A stretch of 27,933 nucleotides of DNA from CAWEHT01 sp963808455 (GTDB lineage: Bacteria; Chloroflexota; Anaerolineae; CG2-30-64-16): the NCBI GenBank assembly GCA_963808455.1, contig CAWEHT010000055.1, forward strand, positions 1 to 27,933, written 5' to 3'. Position 1 is the first letter of the stretch; the number at the start of each line of letters is the position of its first letter. The notes under the pieces are model-generated. The model had not been told where the DNA came from. It did no database searches and saw only the letters and a program-made list of their open reading frames with translations. Below, piece by piece: positions 1 through 8,824 of the stretch. The translations under genes were made by a program, and so were the position numbers.

Positions 1-28
1 TTACGACTTTGATTTGCCTGATCAGCAT
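1..28 (-). CDS. Start of an unidentified gene cut by the window edge (possibly an AAA ATPase)
   Basis: On the minus strand an ATG at 28 has an AAGGAG ribosome binding site seven bases upstream (36-41) and opens the frame MLIRQIKVV before the window ends. The opening resembles the first residues of RecF/SMC-type AAA ATPases and is similar in pattern to the start of the ptuA-like gene at 2293 (MRIRELELRNF). Like that gene, it directly follows an hsdS-like 3' end. Nine residues are too few for a family call. An overlapping frame over about 2-100 is cysteine-rich (CTCPVCG) and could be read as a zinc ribbon instead. Confidence 0.25.
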
Positions 29-40
29 GGCGATGCTCCT

Positions 41-332
41 TCAGACCGCAGACAGGACATGTACAGGTGGTTCCCTCGCCGCAGCCGCAGCAATCAACGC
101 GGCACGCCGTTCGCGCCGCAGGGCGATTGTGGGGCCGGCAGCCGCGCACTGCGCCCCAAGCTTCGCCCACTCCTCGTGCTGCGTCGCCTGGATGAAGGCC
201 AATACGGTCGCAGGAAAGATAGCCGCGCTCACGGTCATATCCGGCCCCGTCGATGGACGGGTACCCATTGGCTAGCGGCTACGTTTCGATGAAGGTCTTG
301 AAGCGCGCCTCGCTGATCTGCTCGCCAGTCAA
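41..332 (-). pseudogene. hsdR: Disrupted 5' end of hsdR fused to an hsdS-like 3' tail
   Basis: A TTG at 332 overlaps the ptuB stop (TTGA). The frame reads LTGEQISEARFKTFIET, meets an in-frame TAG at 279-281, and continues as LANGYPSIDGAGYDRER. Removing one G near 236 gives ERAIFPATVLAFIQATQ followed by EEWAKL. This matches from memory the N-terminal region of a type I restriction HsdR subunit, the ATP-dependent translocase and nuclease of the complex. After EEWAKL the expected sequence stops and the frame reads LRRERRAALIAAAAA, an hsdS C-terminal motif. The DNA at about 80-115 matches the end of hsdS (about 2325-2360) at about 30 of 33 positions. So hsdR is either deleted and recombined here or misassembled. 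The frame ends at 41. Confidence 0.5.
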
Positions 333-1033
333 ATCTTGCCCCCGTGCGCCAACCCGTTGTCGGGTCGGGGAGAGACCGCTTGTGTGTTCTGATCGAAGCA
401 ATCGGCGGCAGTATTGGGGAAAATGCCTATGAGCTCCCTTCTGACGTCCTCAACACCCGCAAATGCCGCCATCCAGATGCTGAAAAAGCCTGCGCCAGCA
501 GCTTCACAGGCTATCCTCCTCGCCGTCGTCTTCCCGGCCTCATAGTCGCGGCGCGCGTCCTTCGCTTGAACCCACGCCTGCACCCTCTGAGAGATGCGCT
601 CGAGCGCGGAGAACGCGGTTGCTTCATCCCAGTCTGGGCATCGCAGGCGGTTCAGCCCGATCAGGTCGCGGAGGGCCACGGCAAGCCCATACACATGTTT
701 GCCAAGGCCAGGCGCGGGCTCAACCATCCCGGTCTCTTCATACACAAACGCCGCGAACGTATTGTCGCGATCCGGCAGGAGCAGTTGGTCGCATTCCACA
801 GGATAGTCGCCCTTTGCCGAGTTACAGTTAGCGCAGGCCAGTAGGAAATTAGTCCACTCGTTCACCAGATGCACATATTGCGGACGCGCTTTGGGCTGGA
901 TGTGCTCTACTGCCAACTGCGTCGGGATCCGCCGCTCACAGTAGCTGCAGTAGCAGCCAAGTCGATCGGCCAAATCCTGCTTAGCGTCTTCGTACCGGCT
1001 GTAGACACCTGGCCCCCGGCTCACAGGTCGCAC
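329..1033 (-). CDS. ptuB: HNH endonuclease, PtuB-like (Septu/retron-associated family)
   Basis: This 234-residue protein has a zinc-bound HNH nuclease fold near its N-terminus: C29xxC32, the E43-H44 catalytic pair, and C67-A-N-C70-N71 followed by K74. The layout CSYCE, then EH, then ACANCNSAKG is typical of the TIGR02646/PtuB family, the nuclease half of Septu defence systems and of the retron Ec78 effector. The C-terminal ~130 residues carry no motif I recognise. The start is a GTG five bases after AGGAGG, which overlaps the end of ptuA (gap nine bases). The stop overlaps the inferred hsdR start. It probably cleaves nucleic acid when released or activated by the ATPase encoded just upstream; this is family knowledge and was not seen here. 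Confidence 0.8.
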   Translation of the reverse strand: MRPVSRGPGVYSRYEDAKQDLADRLGCYCSYCERRIPTQLAVEHIQPKARPQYVHLVNEWTNFLLACANCNSAKGDYPVECDQLLLPDRDNTFAAFVYEETGMVEPAPGLGKHVYGLAVALRDLIGLNRLRCPDWDEATAFSALERISQRVQAWVQAKDARRDYEAGKTTARRIACEAAGAGFFSIWMAAFAGVEDVRRELIGIFPNTAADCFDQNTQAVSPRPDNGLAHGGKI

Positions 1034-1042
1034 TCGAGCCTC

Positions 1043-2293
1043 CTATTCCAGCAGCCCCCTGCGCTCCAGTAGGGCTGTATAGGCGGGGTTGTCGGTAAAT
1101 GGCGCAAGCATCCGCACCAGCTCGGCCTGAATTTGCTCCTTGCGCGGTCCCTGCGCCAATCGCGCCTCGTCCACAAGGGCCAGATAGCTGCGCGCGGTGT
1201 CGAGCATGCTCTGATAGCGTGGACTGCGTTCGGTGTTTGTCACATCCATGACCAGGCGCGCGACTTCTTCCAGAGTGCGCCCGGCCGGTTCCACGGCTAG
1301 GTCACCGTCCAGCTTGAGGACCTCGCCCTCGCGCGCCGTCTGAATAATGAAAGGGGAATGCGTCGTTACGATGAACTGTATCTGCGGAAACGTCGTTCGG
1401 AGCTTTTCCACGACTTCCAACTGCCACTTGGGGTGAAGATGGAGCTCCAGTTCGTCGATCAGGACAACCCCAGCTCCCTCGAGCGGATTGGCAAGCAGCG
1501 GGTTCGCCAGAGTCAGTCTTCGGCCCAGATCGCAAACGAGGGCCAAGAACGCCCGCTCTCCGTCCGAGAGCTGGGTTAGATCCAGCGCAATGCCCTCCTT
1601 GTTGACGAGAAGGCGAGCCGGCTTTTCCTGAACGTGGAGGTTGCCAAAACCACCCAGGAAGGTTACTAGGGCGGCAGAGATTGCTTCTACCGTGCGCTTG
1701 CCCAGGAAGCCTGGGTTATCAAGTGACTCCCCGCTTTGGAGTGTGATCGCAGTGCGATACCGGGCCATGAAATCACGAAAGTTGACAGTCCGGTTGAGCA
1801 GCGCTCCGGAGTAGGCGGCTTCCAGGCCCCGCGGCAGGCTCGTTGGAAGGGTCCTCGGCGAGCTATACCCGGCGCGCTCGGTGGTGTAGTAGACTGCCAG
1901 CGGGGCTTCACCGCCGGCTCGGCTGCTGTCACCGTAAGCATTCAGGACGTTGTCCCTAACGGCCGGGGCCAGCTTGCTGGTCGTGGTCCGGCTGCCTCTG
2001 GCGAAATACCTGAGCCAGTAATCCACTGGAATTCCCGCGCAATTGAGCTTCATCCTCAGCTCTGCAGCCTGCGCGCCCGAGTGCAGCTCCGAGCGGCGCA
2101 TCTTGCGGTAGCCTCCAGAGCCGGATGACAGCAGCGGAAGAAAACGCGAGCAAAGCAGTGCAAGACCCTCGAGGATAGCCGTCTTGCCTCGGCCATTGAT
2201 CCCGGCCACGATCGTAAACTGCTCACTGAAGCGAAATGGCGGCTGGTCAGCGAACACGCGGAAGTTGCGGAGTTCGAGCTCACGGATCCTCAT
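1043..2293 (-). CDS. ptuA: AAA/ABC-type ATPase, PtuA-like
   Basis: A 416-residue P-loop ATPase of the RecF/OLD-like AAA group. It has the start MRIRELELRNF, Walker A GINGRGKT at 31-38, an ABC-like signature LSDGERAF at 242-249, Walker B VVLIDELELHLHP at 276-288 and an H-loop THSP at 311-314. A ~200-residue insertion lies between Walker A and the signature, as in PtuA and other defence ATPases. It starts three bases after the hsdS stop, so it is probably translationally coupled to hsdS, and it is followed by the HNH gene. The pair therefore fits Septu (ATPase sensor plus HNH nuclease), here built into a type I restriction operon. The frame is intact. RloA-like restriction-linked ATPases are the main alternative. 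Confidence 0.8.
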   Translation of the reverse strand: MRIRELELRNFRVFADQPPFRFSEQFTIVAGINGRGKTAILEGLALLCSRFLPLLSSGSGGYRKMRRSELHSGAQAAELRMKLNCAGIPVDYWLRYFARGSRTTTSKLAPAVRDNVLNAYGDSSRAGGEAPLAVYYTTERAGYSSPRTLPTSLPRGLEAAYSGALLNRTVNFRDFMARYRTAITLQSGESLDNPGFLGKRTVEAISAALVTFLGGFGNLHVQEKPARLLVNKEGIALDLTQLSDGERAFLALVCDLGRRLTLANPLLANPLEGAGVVLIDELELHLHPKWQLEVVEKLRTTFPQIQFIVTTHSPFIIQTAREGEVLKLDGDLAVEPAGRTLEEVARLVMDVTNTERSPRYQSMLDTARSYLALVDEARLAQGPRKEQIQAELVRMLAPFTDNPAYTALLERRGLLE

Positions 2294-2296
2294 GCT

Positions 2297-3556
2297 TCAC
2301 ACCACCTCGATTTGCCCCGTCACCGCCGCAGCAATCAACGCCGAGCGCCGTTCGCGCAGCAGAGCAACGCTGCGCTCGGCGGCCGAGCGCAGCGCGTCCA
2401 GCTTGGCCGTTGCAGCGGCGACGAAGGCAACGATAGCGCGCTGCTCAGGAACCGGCGGAAGACAAATGGGCAGGTAAGCGTATCGATTGGGGTTAAGGTT
2501 GACCTGCCCGATGGCAGGCAGCGCTTCCGATCTAGCCCAGGCGACAGCGTAGGACGAGTTAAGAAACTTGTCCAGATAGTCGGGAATCACGGTCGGCTTG
2601 CAACGCAGTCGCACCAGATAAGATGCGAATGAAACGGGGCACCCGATGCCGCCGCGGAAAATGGCGACCTTCCCAATCTGATCCAGGCTATTGGTGCGAT
2701 TGAAGACCAGATCGCCTGCATGGAGCAACAATGAAGAATCGACATCGTCCAAAAACCCAACTTGGGAGTAATCGATCTCGCCTTCTTGCACGTCCCCCAT
2801 TCGAATCACGGCCACCCTCCCGACCGCGTTTACTGGTTCCGAGATGCCATAGTCCAGGGCAGAGAGGACACGCTTGAGGTGAAGCACTTTCCAGTGCCCT
2901 GGCACTTTGCCCAACCACGCTACCCCCGAATCGTGCAGCGGCCCTCTTGGGTCAAGCCCCCGCGTCACAGCCTGCGCAATGAGCGCCCGCCGTTTCTCGT
3001 TCAGCAGCGCCAGCAGCTGCTCCTTGGCTGCAATCAGCGCGTCGATATGGGCCGTTTCGCGGTCCAGGTAGTCGGCGATTGCGACCTGCTGCGGCACAGA
3101 TGATATCGACACCGGAATGTCGCCCAAGTCCGCGGCGTTGATCGCCGGGTAGCTCACCCCAGTGGACCGCCTTTCTACTTCGGCTATGAAAGCTGGCTCG
3201 CGTAGCGCGTACTTGCAGTAGCCAGGAACAAACATCTCCCTGTTGGGCCGAATAACTGCAAACCCCGTTGACACAATCGTGTTCTCTGGAGGGCCCTCAA
3301 TGGCGGCTATCCCCTGGAGGTAGGTCCGAACTGTTGAGACGATGACATCCCCACTACGAACGATTCTCCGTGCCCGACTTGGGGCGCTCCCAAAGCGGCG
3401 AGTAGCGACGTTTAGGATTGCACCCGACGAGTCCACGTTCCCGATATCAATGTAATGCAGCTCAAGGTCCGGGTCGGTGTCCTCACCTAGCGTCTCTTGA
3501 TTAATCGCCGAGAGAGACTTAAGCTTGCGTCTCTCACAAGTCGGGGTCGCGCTCAC
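2297..3556 (-). CDS. hsdS: Type I restriction-modification specificity subunit HsdS
   Basis: This 419-residue protein recognises the DNA target for the HsdM/HsdR complex. It shows the expected tandem layout: target-recognition domain 1 (about 1-150), a central conserved helix (about 160-205, LDRETAHIDALI then LLNEKRRALIAQAVTRGLDP), target-recognition domain 2 (about 210-360), and a second conserved helix (about 365-419, LLRERRSALIAAAVTG). The GTG start at 3556 overlaps the hsdM TGA by four bases (GTGA), so translation is coupled. The reading frame is intact, unlike hsdM. Its 3' end is partly repeated at about 80-115 of the window. The two target domains differ, so a bipartite recognition sequence is expected. 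Confidence 0.93.
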   Translation of the reverse strand: MSATPTCERRKLKSLSAINQETLGEDTDPDLELHYIDIGNVDSSGAILNVATRRFGSAPSRARRIVRSGDVIVSTVRTYLQGIAAIEGPPENTIVSTGFAVIRPNREMFVPGYCKYALREPAFIAEVERRSTGVSYPAINAADLGDIPVSISSVPQQVAIADYLDRETAHIDALIAAKEQLLALLNEKRRALIAQAVTRGLDPRGPLHDSGVAWLGKVPGHWKVLHLKRVLSALDYGISEPVNAVGRVAVIRMGDVQEGEIDYSQVGFLDDVDSSLLLHAGDLVFNRTNSLDQIGKVAIFRGGIGCPVSFASYLVRLRCKPTVIPDYLDKFLNSSYAVAWARSEALPAIGQVNLNPNRYAYLPICLPPVPEQRAIVAFVAAATAKLDALRSAAERSVALLRERRSALIAAAVTGQIEVV

Positions 3557-5546
3557 CCCGTCACCTCTCGTAGCAGCCGCAGGACTTCATCCTCGGCCCG
3601 CTTCAAGTCCGCGTCGATTTCCTCCAGCGGGCGCGGCGGCGTATATTTGTAGAAGTGTAGGTTGAAGTTGATCTCGTACCCGACCTTGTCCTTGCCGCGG
3701 TCCATCCAGGCGTCGGGCACATGCGGCCGTACCTCGCGCTCGAAGTAGGCGTCGACATTCTCCTTCAATGGGACGTTCTCGAAGTCACGCAGCCCGGGGT
3801 CGGGCTCCCAGCCCTTGCCCGCCCCACCGGCCGCAACGGGCTGGCCACCGGGGTCGCGCTCGGTGAAGACGCTGCGGAAGAGCTTTTGCTCGGGCGCCTT
3901 CCACCTCGAGCCCCGCCCGCTCAGCACCAGCTCGATGGTCGCCCAGGTCTCGTCCCAGTCCAGGCGCGGCTCGCGGCCCAACGCCTCGTCGATAGCCTGC
4001 ACGTCCTCCAGGAGATGCGGGCAGGCATCGAGGAAACGCGCCTTGTCCTCGAGGGTCATGCGATAGCGCAGTCGCAAGGGGCGCTCGACCGTGACCCGCG
4101 TGTAGCCGAAGTTGGCGTTATCGAACAACTTCGACGTCTCGCAGCCCGCAAAGTCGCCGTACACCCGCACGATCTCGCCGATCTGGTCTTTGCCGTCCTC
4201 GACGAGCTCCCCGATCCTGCGCCGCTTGTCGCCCAGGCTGCGCCGCATGGGGACGTAGCACTCGCGGCGCGTCCACGAGCTGGATCCTGCCCTTGCGCCG
4301 CGCTTCCTTGCGGTTGGTCACGATCCACACGTAGGTGCCGATGCCGGTGTTATAGAACATCTGCTCGGGCAAGGCGATGATCCCCTCCAGCCAGTCGTTC
4401 TCGATGACCCACTTGCGGATGTCGCTCTCGCCCGACCCGGCGCCCCCGCTGAACAGCGGCGAGCCGCTGAAGACGATCGCCAGCCGCGAGCCATACTTTT
4501 GTTGGGCCGGGAGCACCGGCTCGAACTTGCTGATCATGTGCTGGAGGAACAGCAGCGAGCCGTCGTTCACCCGTGGCAGCCCGGCCCCAAAGCGCCCCGC
4601 GAACCCGCGCCTCTCGTGCTCGTGCTACGATCTTCTTCTGCTGCTTTTTCCAGTCGACGCCGAAGGGCGGGTTGGTCAGCAGGTAGTCGAACCTCTCGTC
4701 GTCGAACCGGTCCTCGGTGAAGCTGTCGCCAAAGCGGATGTTGTCGCCACCGCCGTTGTGGTCCACCTGCTTCATCAGCATGTCGGATGCCGCCGTGGCG
4801 AAGGCCCGCTTGTTGTAGTCCTGCCCGTATACGAACAGCCGCGCCTCGGGGTGATGCTCGCGCAGGTAGTTCTGCGCCTCGGCCAGCATCCCGCCCGTGC
4901 CGCAGGCCGGGTCGAGCAGCGTCCGCACGGTGCCCGGTGTCGCCAGCAGCTCGCCGTCGTCGATGAACAGGATGTTCACCATCAGCCGGATGACCTCACG
5001 CGGGGTGAAGTGGTCGCCGGCGGTCTCGTTCGCCAGCTCGTTGAAGCGCCGGATCAGGTTCTCGAAGATCAGCCCCATCTGCGCGTTGGGCACCGCGTCC
5101 GGGTGCAGGTTGACATCGGCGAACTTGGCGACGACCAGGTACAGGATATTCGCCTCGCGCATCTTCTCGATCTCGTTGTCGAGCTCGAAGAAATCAAAGA
5201 TGCGGCGGACATTGGCCGAGAATCCATCGATATACTTCGCCAGATGCGTGGCGATGTTGTCGGGGTCGCCCTTCAGCTTCTCGAAATCCAACGGCGAACG
5301 GTTGTGGAAGCGCTGCCCGGCTTTCTGGTTGAGGACGCTGTCGAGCGCGTCGTCGTTCAGCTTCCCGCCCTGCCGCCTCTGGTACTCGGCGAGGACCTGG
5401 GCCTTCGTCGGCGCCAGTACGCAGTCGAATCGTCGCAGCACGGTCATGGGCAGCATGACGCGCTCGTACTGCGGCGGCCGGTAGGGCCCGCGCAGCAGGT
5501 CGGCGATCTGCCAGATGAGGTTGGCGAAGTAGTTATGGTCGGGCAT
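3553..5546 (-). CDS. hsdM: Type I restriction-modification methyltransferase HsdM, interrupted by two frameshifts
   Basis: The N6-adenine methyltransferase subunit. The N-terminal HsdM helical domain (residues 1-150) is followed by the SAM-binding motif DPACGTGG (212-219) and the catalytic NPPF (292-295). The first frame is right to about base 4615, where it should continue as EHERRGFAGRFGAGLPRVNDGS. That continuation lies in the next frame, from about 4622 down. At about 4262 an extra C (GACGCGCCGCGAG in place of GACGCGCGCGAG) shifts it again into the frame ending at 3553, restoring VDARECYVPMRRSLGDKRRR. The corrected length is about 664 residues, normal for the family. Both shifts behave like single-base insertions, so sequence error is likelier than decay. 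The ATG at 5546 has only a weak ribosome binding site. Confidence 0.9.
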
Positions 5547-6136
5547 CGATCAAATCACCCTGTCGTAATGTCCACCGAAGAAGGCCCGCTCGCGTATGCA
5601 GACTGCCCAGGTGCAGCGAAACGCAGATCGGGGTGCCATGGGCGCCCGGTACCTTCTCTCCCGGCCGTGTGCAGTTTGGGGCCTGTGCCACCGATCCGCC
5701 GGCCTATCGATATGAGCGTGTCAAGGGCCTGCTGCGGGCTACCCTTGTGGGCATGCTGGATGATCTGGCCGATCATAGCTTCGGTGGAGGCCGGGCACAG
5801 ACGGGCGAGTGGCCCAAGGCTCTCGGATCGCGTGGCGTGAACTCGGCTTTTCACCACGGTCTGCCTCGAAACTTGCGGTTGAGGAAAGAGCAGGATGGGT
5901 GATTGACGCATGGTTCCCAGCAGATCGAACCAGAATGACGCGGCCATCGATCGGACAGGAACGGCAGAAGGCCATTGCCGGATCAGGCCATCCGCCAGCA
6001 GCTTAGCACAGAAGAACGAGAAGGACAAGGGGCCCGCCGCGGCGGCCCAGGCCATTCCTTGTTGCAGCCGGCCTCCAGTGTGGCAACCGCAGCGGGGGCA
6101 GCGCCCGCCGCTGGGGCCAGCTGCCATCACCGGATG

Positions 6137-6212
6137 CACAGGATTCGACGGGATAGACAGGGTCAGGCCCAAAGAACATCCTGTCTATCCGGCCTATCCT
6201 GTCCATCCTGTG
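6137..6212. repeat. Imperfect inverted repeat built from ACAGGAT/GACAGGAT units
   Basis: The left arm (6137-6162) reads CACAGGATTCGACGGGATAG then ACAGGG. The right arm (6178-6212), as the reverse complement, begins CACAGGATGGACAGGATAG and goes on through a second GGATAGACAGGAT unit. The arms face each other across about 15 bases. Short units of the type (N)GACAGGAT occur as dispersed intergenic elements in many environmental genomes. Here they could form an RNA or DNA hairpin. Confidence 0.6.
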
Positions 6213-6338
6213 TGAGTTAGCCCGCCGGGGCGCGACAAGCGAGCCGAGTAGACGCAACTGAGCGTGCTGGCCTGGCGTGGCCCCGCAACATGATTTCGCC
6301 CTGCGCGGCCGACGGCCCCTGCCGAAGACACCGGCAGT

Positions 6339-6363
6339 CCCCGGGGCGGCGCCCGCCCCGGGG
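6339..6363 (-). terminator. Perfect 10-bp GC hairpin downstream of the hydrolase gene
   Basis: CCCCGGGGCG and CGCCCCGGGG form a perfect ten-base-pair stem around a five-base loop. The hairpin sits about eight bases past the TAG of the minus-strand gene at 6372. No T-run follows, so it would be a non-canonical terminator or a 3' end-stabilising structure. Confidence 0.45.
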
Positions 6364-6371
6364 CCCTGCGT

Positions 6372-7067
6372 CTACCTGCGGGTGCCGTCCTTGAACCGCG
6401 CCATGCGGAAGGGCTTGCCGTGCCCCGGGTAAACGGTGTGGATGTCCAGTGCCGTCACTCTGGCCAGGCTGGCCTCGAAGCTCGCCCGGTCGAAGATCAG
6501 AAAGTGGCGCGCGGGCTTGAACCTATTCATCAGCAAGTCGCCGCAAAAGAGGTTACCACCGGCGGTGAGGATGCCGATGGACCCCGGGGAGTGCCCCGGT
6601 AGGCTCAGGACCCTGGCGTCGAGGCCGTAGGCGGACAGGTCCTGGCCGTCCTCCAGGTAGATGTCCGGCGTAAACCCGTCGAATTTGCCGCGCCTGCCCG
6701 AGAACAGCAGGACCAGCCCGCCGGCCAGCATGATGGCCCTGCCGGAGATGGATGTCTTTTCCGGTCGGGCTGTCCTATCCCACGGCGCGTCGTCACGCGC
6801 CACCATGTCCGCGTCGCCCCGGTGCATGGCAACCGGCGCGCCGAACCTGTCCCTCAGGTACGCGCAATTGTCAGTGTGGTCGACGTGGCCGTGGGTCAGG
6901 ATGATCAGGCGCAGGCCGCCGGGCTCGCAGCCCGCACCAGCGAGCCCCTTTTCGACGGCGGGGCGCTTTGCAAAGAGCCCCGTGTCGATGAGGACGAAGC
7001 CGTCCCTGCCCGCGACCAGGTAGCATGAGACGCCGCCCAGATCGATAGTCTTGATTTGCTGCTGCAT
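6372..7067 (-). CDS. Metallo-beta-lactamase-fold hydrolase
   Basis: A 231-residue cytosolic hydrolase with the binuclear metal signature H59-G-H61-V-D63-H64 (THGHVDH), the later metal residues in LPGHSPGSIG and FCGDLL, and the closing YPGHGKPF. These are the motifs of glyoxalase II-type and related metallo-beta-lactamase proteins. The substrate cannot be told from sequence. The open frame extends upstream, but the ATG at 7067 is chosen because GGGAGGAAGGG precedes it directly and the residues before it have no family character. It lies 53 bases after the end of the arylsulfotransferase-like gene on the same strand, so the two may be cotranscribed. A GC-rich hairpin follows its stop. Confidence 0.85.
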   Translation of the reverse strand: MQQQIKTIDLGGVSCYLVAGRDGFVLIDTGLFAKRPAVEKGLAGAGCEPGGLRLIILTHGHVDHTDNCAYLRDRFGAPVAMHRGDADMVARDDAPWDRTARPEKTSISGRAIMLAGGLVLLFSGRRGKFDGFTPDIYLEDGQDLSAYGLDARVLSLPGHSPGSIGILTAGGNLFCGDLLMNRFKPARHFLIFDRASFEASLARVTALDIHTVYPGHGKPFRMARFKDGTRR

Positions 7068-7120
7068 CCCTTCCTCCCGTGGGGAGCGGATTATGGCGCG
7101 GATGGGGAGGCACGCCAGGT

Positions 7121-8641
7121 TCAGGGCGCGCCTGACCGGCACGCCGCAGCGCCGCGAACCTGCACGGCAGCTGATGGCTGCATCGAGCGGCCGTGCGCGT
7201 CGATGGGAACCACCTGGTAGTAACAGTAGGTCGCCTGCGTCCCCTGCAATACCGTCGTCGTCTCGAATCCGGCCTTGGGCGCCGCGCCGAGAAGCGTGCC
7301 TGGGGGTAAGGTGTTGCCGGCATAGACGCGATACGACGCCACGCCCGTCGCGCCGTTCCAGCTGAAGGCCAGCTTGATCCCCGACCCGGCCGGCTGCACG
7401 ACCAGCGCCGGCGGCCAGGTCGGATGCCCTGTCCATGGGAAACGGAAGGCGCGATAGTTATCGAGGTAACTGCCAAACACCATCTCGAGCGCCATGCTGC
7501 CGTCAGGATGGTACTCGGTCAGGTCCGGGCCGGTGTCCATGCCCCAGCCCACCAGCGTATTCCCGTTGGGCAGCCGCTGAGCATTGCCCATGGCGTTCGA
7601 GTAGGTGTCCGGCGAGTGGTGCAGCGCCCACACCAGCGTAGCGATCAGATGTTTCTCGTCGAGCCGGTACTCGACGATCCGCGTGACCTGGGGGCCGGGG
7701 CCGTCATGGTTGTCAAAGAGCGTGATATCGCCATTGCGCAGGCGTCACGCGTCGTGCTGCCAGTTGAAGTCCAGAGGTTCGGTGATGGGCACGCCGGCGC
7801 CCCTGGCGAACCTGAAGTTGTTCTCCCTGCCGCCCAGGTGCCACATGATCGCGCCGGTGGCCCGGTTGATCTTGATGATCGAGTCGAAGTGGCGGCAAGA
7901 AAGCAGCAGGTTGCCGTCGGTGTCCTCCTCGAGGGCATTGCAATGGCTGAAGTCGATAGGGGACCCCGTCAGCAACTCGTTCGTGTCCGTGAGGGGGATG
8001 TGATCGAGGACCGACCAGCTGAAATAGACGGTCCCGCTGACGTCCACCTCCTGGATGACTTGCGACGACACCTCTGCGTCGGGGTGGCCGCCCTTCACTA
8101 CCTTGCTCATATCGAGGACCCTGCTCTCGTCGGCCATGATCACGTAATGCCCGTTCCTGAGACGTTGCAGCTCGTGCATGTCCGCAGCCTTCAGGCCGTT
8201 GCCGGGCTTGACCGTGGCTATCGGGCGGTAAGAGTCATCCATGATCTGCCAGAGCTGCCGGGCCCAGTCGAAGTATGACAGCGTGCCGTCAGACAGGACC
8301 TTGAAGTCCATGGCCAGGCTGTTGGGCGTGGTCTGATAGTAGACGGGTTGTCCGGTATCGTCGAGCATCAGAAGGCGCCCCAAGGGATGGCCTGTGCCGA
8401 AGACCGTTGTGGTAAAGGGCGCCAGGAACAGCAGGCCGGGGGCAGTGCCATTGGCCGGGGTGGTCAACGTGATGGCCGGGCAGTCGGGCGGCAGCGTGGC
8501 GTAATTGCCGGTTGCCGCCGAGGACGGCAGGGTATCGGTAGGGATCACGGAGCCTATGCAGGCCCCTGCCAGCGCCAGACGCCACAGCGCCAGGCATACG
8601 AGGAACAGACCTGGGAAAAGGAGCCATTTCTTTGTCGTCAT
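7121..8641 (-). CDS. Exported arylsulfotransferase-like protein with an in-frame TGA
   Basis: The protein begins with a signal peptide (MTTKKWLLFPGLFLVCLALW then RLALAGAC). It continues as an arylsulfotransferase-type beta-propeller with conserved histidines in ADMHELQRL (H156), DFSHCNALEED (H233), CRHFDS (H251), MWHLGG (H268) and NWQHDA (H296). In this family such residues transfer sulfate from one aryl compound to another outside the cytosol. Directly after NWQHDA there is a TGA in the same frame, followed without a shift by RLRNGDITLFDNHDGPGPQVTR and the rest of the domain. The expected codon is an arginine (CGA), so one C-to-T change explains it. The C-terminal ~90 residues look like a fibronectin type III domain (LAFSWNGATGVASYRVYA). 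Restored length is 506 codons including the stop site. Nonsense mutation, sequencing error and readthrough are all possible. Confidence 0.75.
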
Positions 8642-8824
8642 ATTACCCTATGAACGTTGTTGTGAACTCTGCACCGAGAGGGTGCCACGTACCATCGCCA
8701 GCAACGCTCCGCAGTGCGAGAAGGGACGTCCGCGAATATTGACGCCTGAACCCATGCTGCGGTTCCAGGCGCCAGATCGTGCCTCGCGGGCACGGGGCTC
8801 CGGTACCCGCTCGTCTGCGCTACT

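Larger units (their letters stand above)
5547..6371 (+). other. Non-coding or unrecognised stretch between hsdM and the hydrolase gene
   Basis: About 820 bases hold no gene I can recognise. The longest open frame (minus, 6172-5555) has irregular composition, no ribosome binding site and no family motif apart from a lone CPRCGCH near its start. It may be a shadow or a decayed gene. The stretch contains the dyad repeat at 6137-6212 and the GC-rich hairpin at 6339-6363. It forms the upstream boundary of the defence operon, whose promoter must lie here or further upstream; I found no convincing -10/-35 pair. Confidence 0.4.

Noticed and set aside
2..100. Cysteine-rich frame CRVDCCGCGEGTTCTCPVCG on the minus strand, possibly a transposase zinc ribbon
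   Set aside because: It overlaps DNA clearly related to the hsdS 3' end in another frame, and it runs off the window with no further transposase motif; not enough to call a mobile element.
4377..5840. 487-residue plus-strand open frame over hsdM
   Set aside because: Antisense of well-conserved hsdM codons; Val/Leu/Arg-rich with no motif.
5555..6172. 205-residue minus-strand open frame with CPRCGCH near its start
   Set aside because: No ribosome binding site, no known motif beyond one CxxC, and it runs through the dyad repeat.
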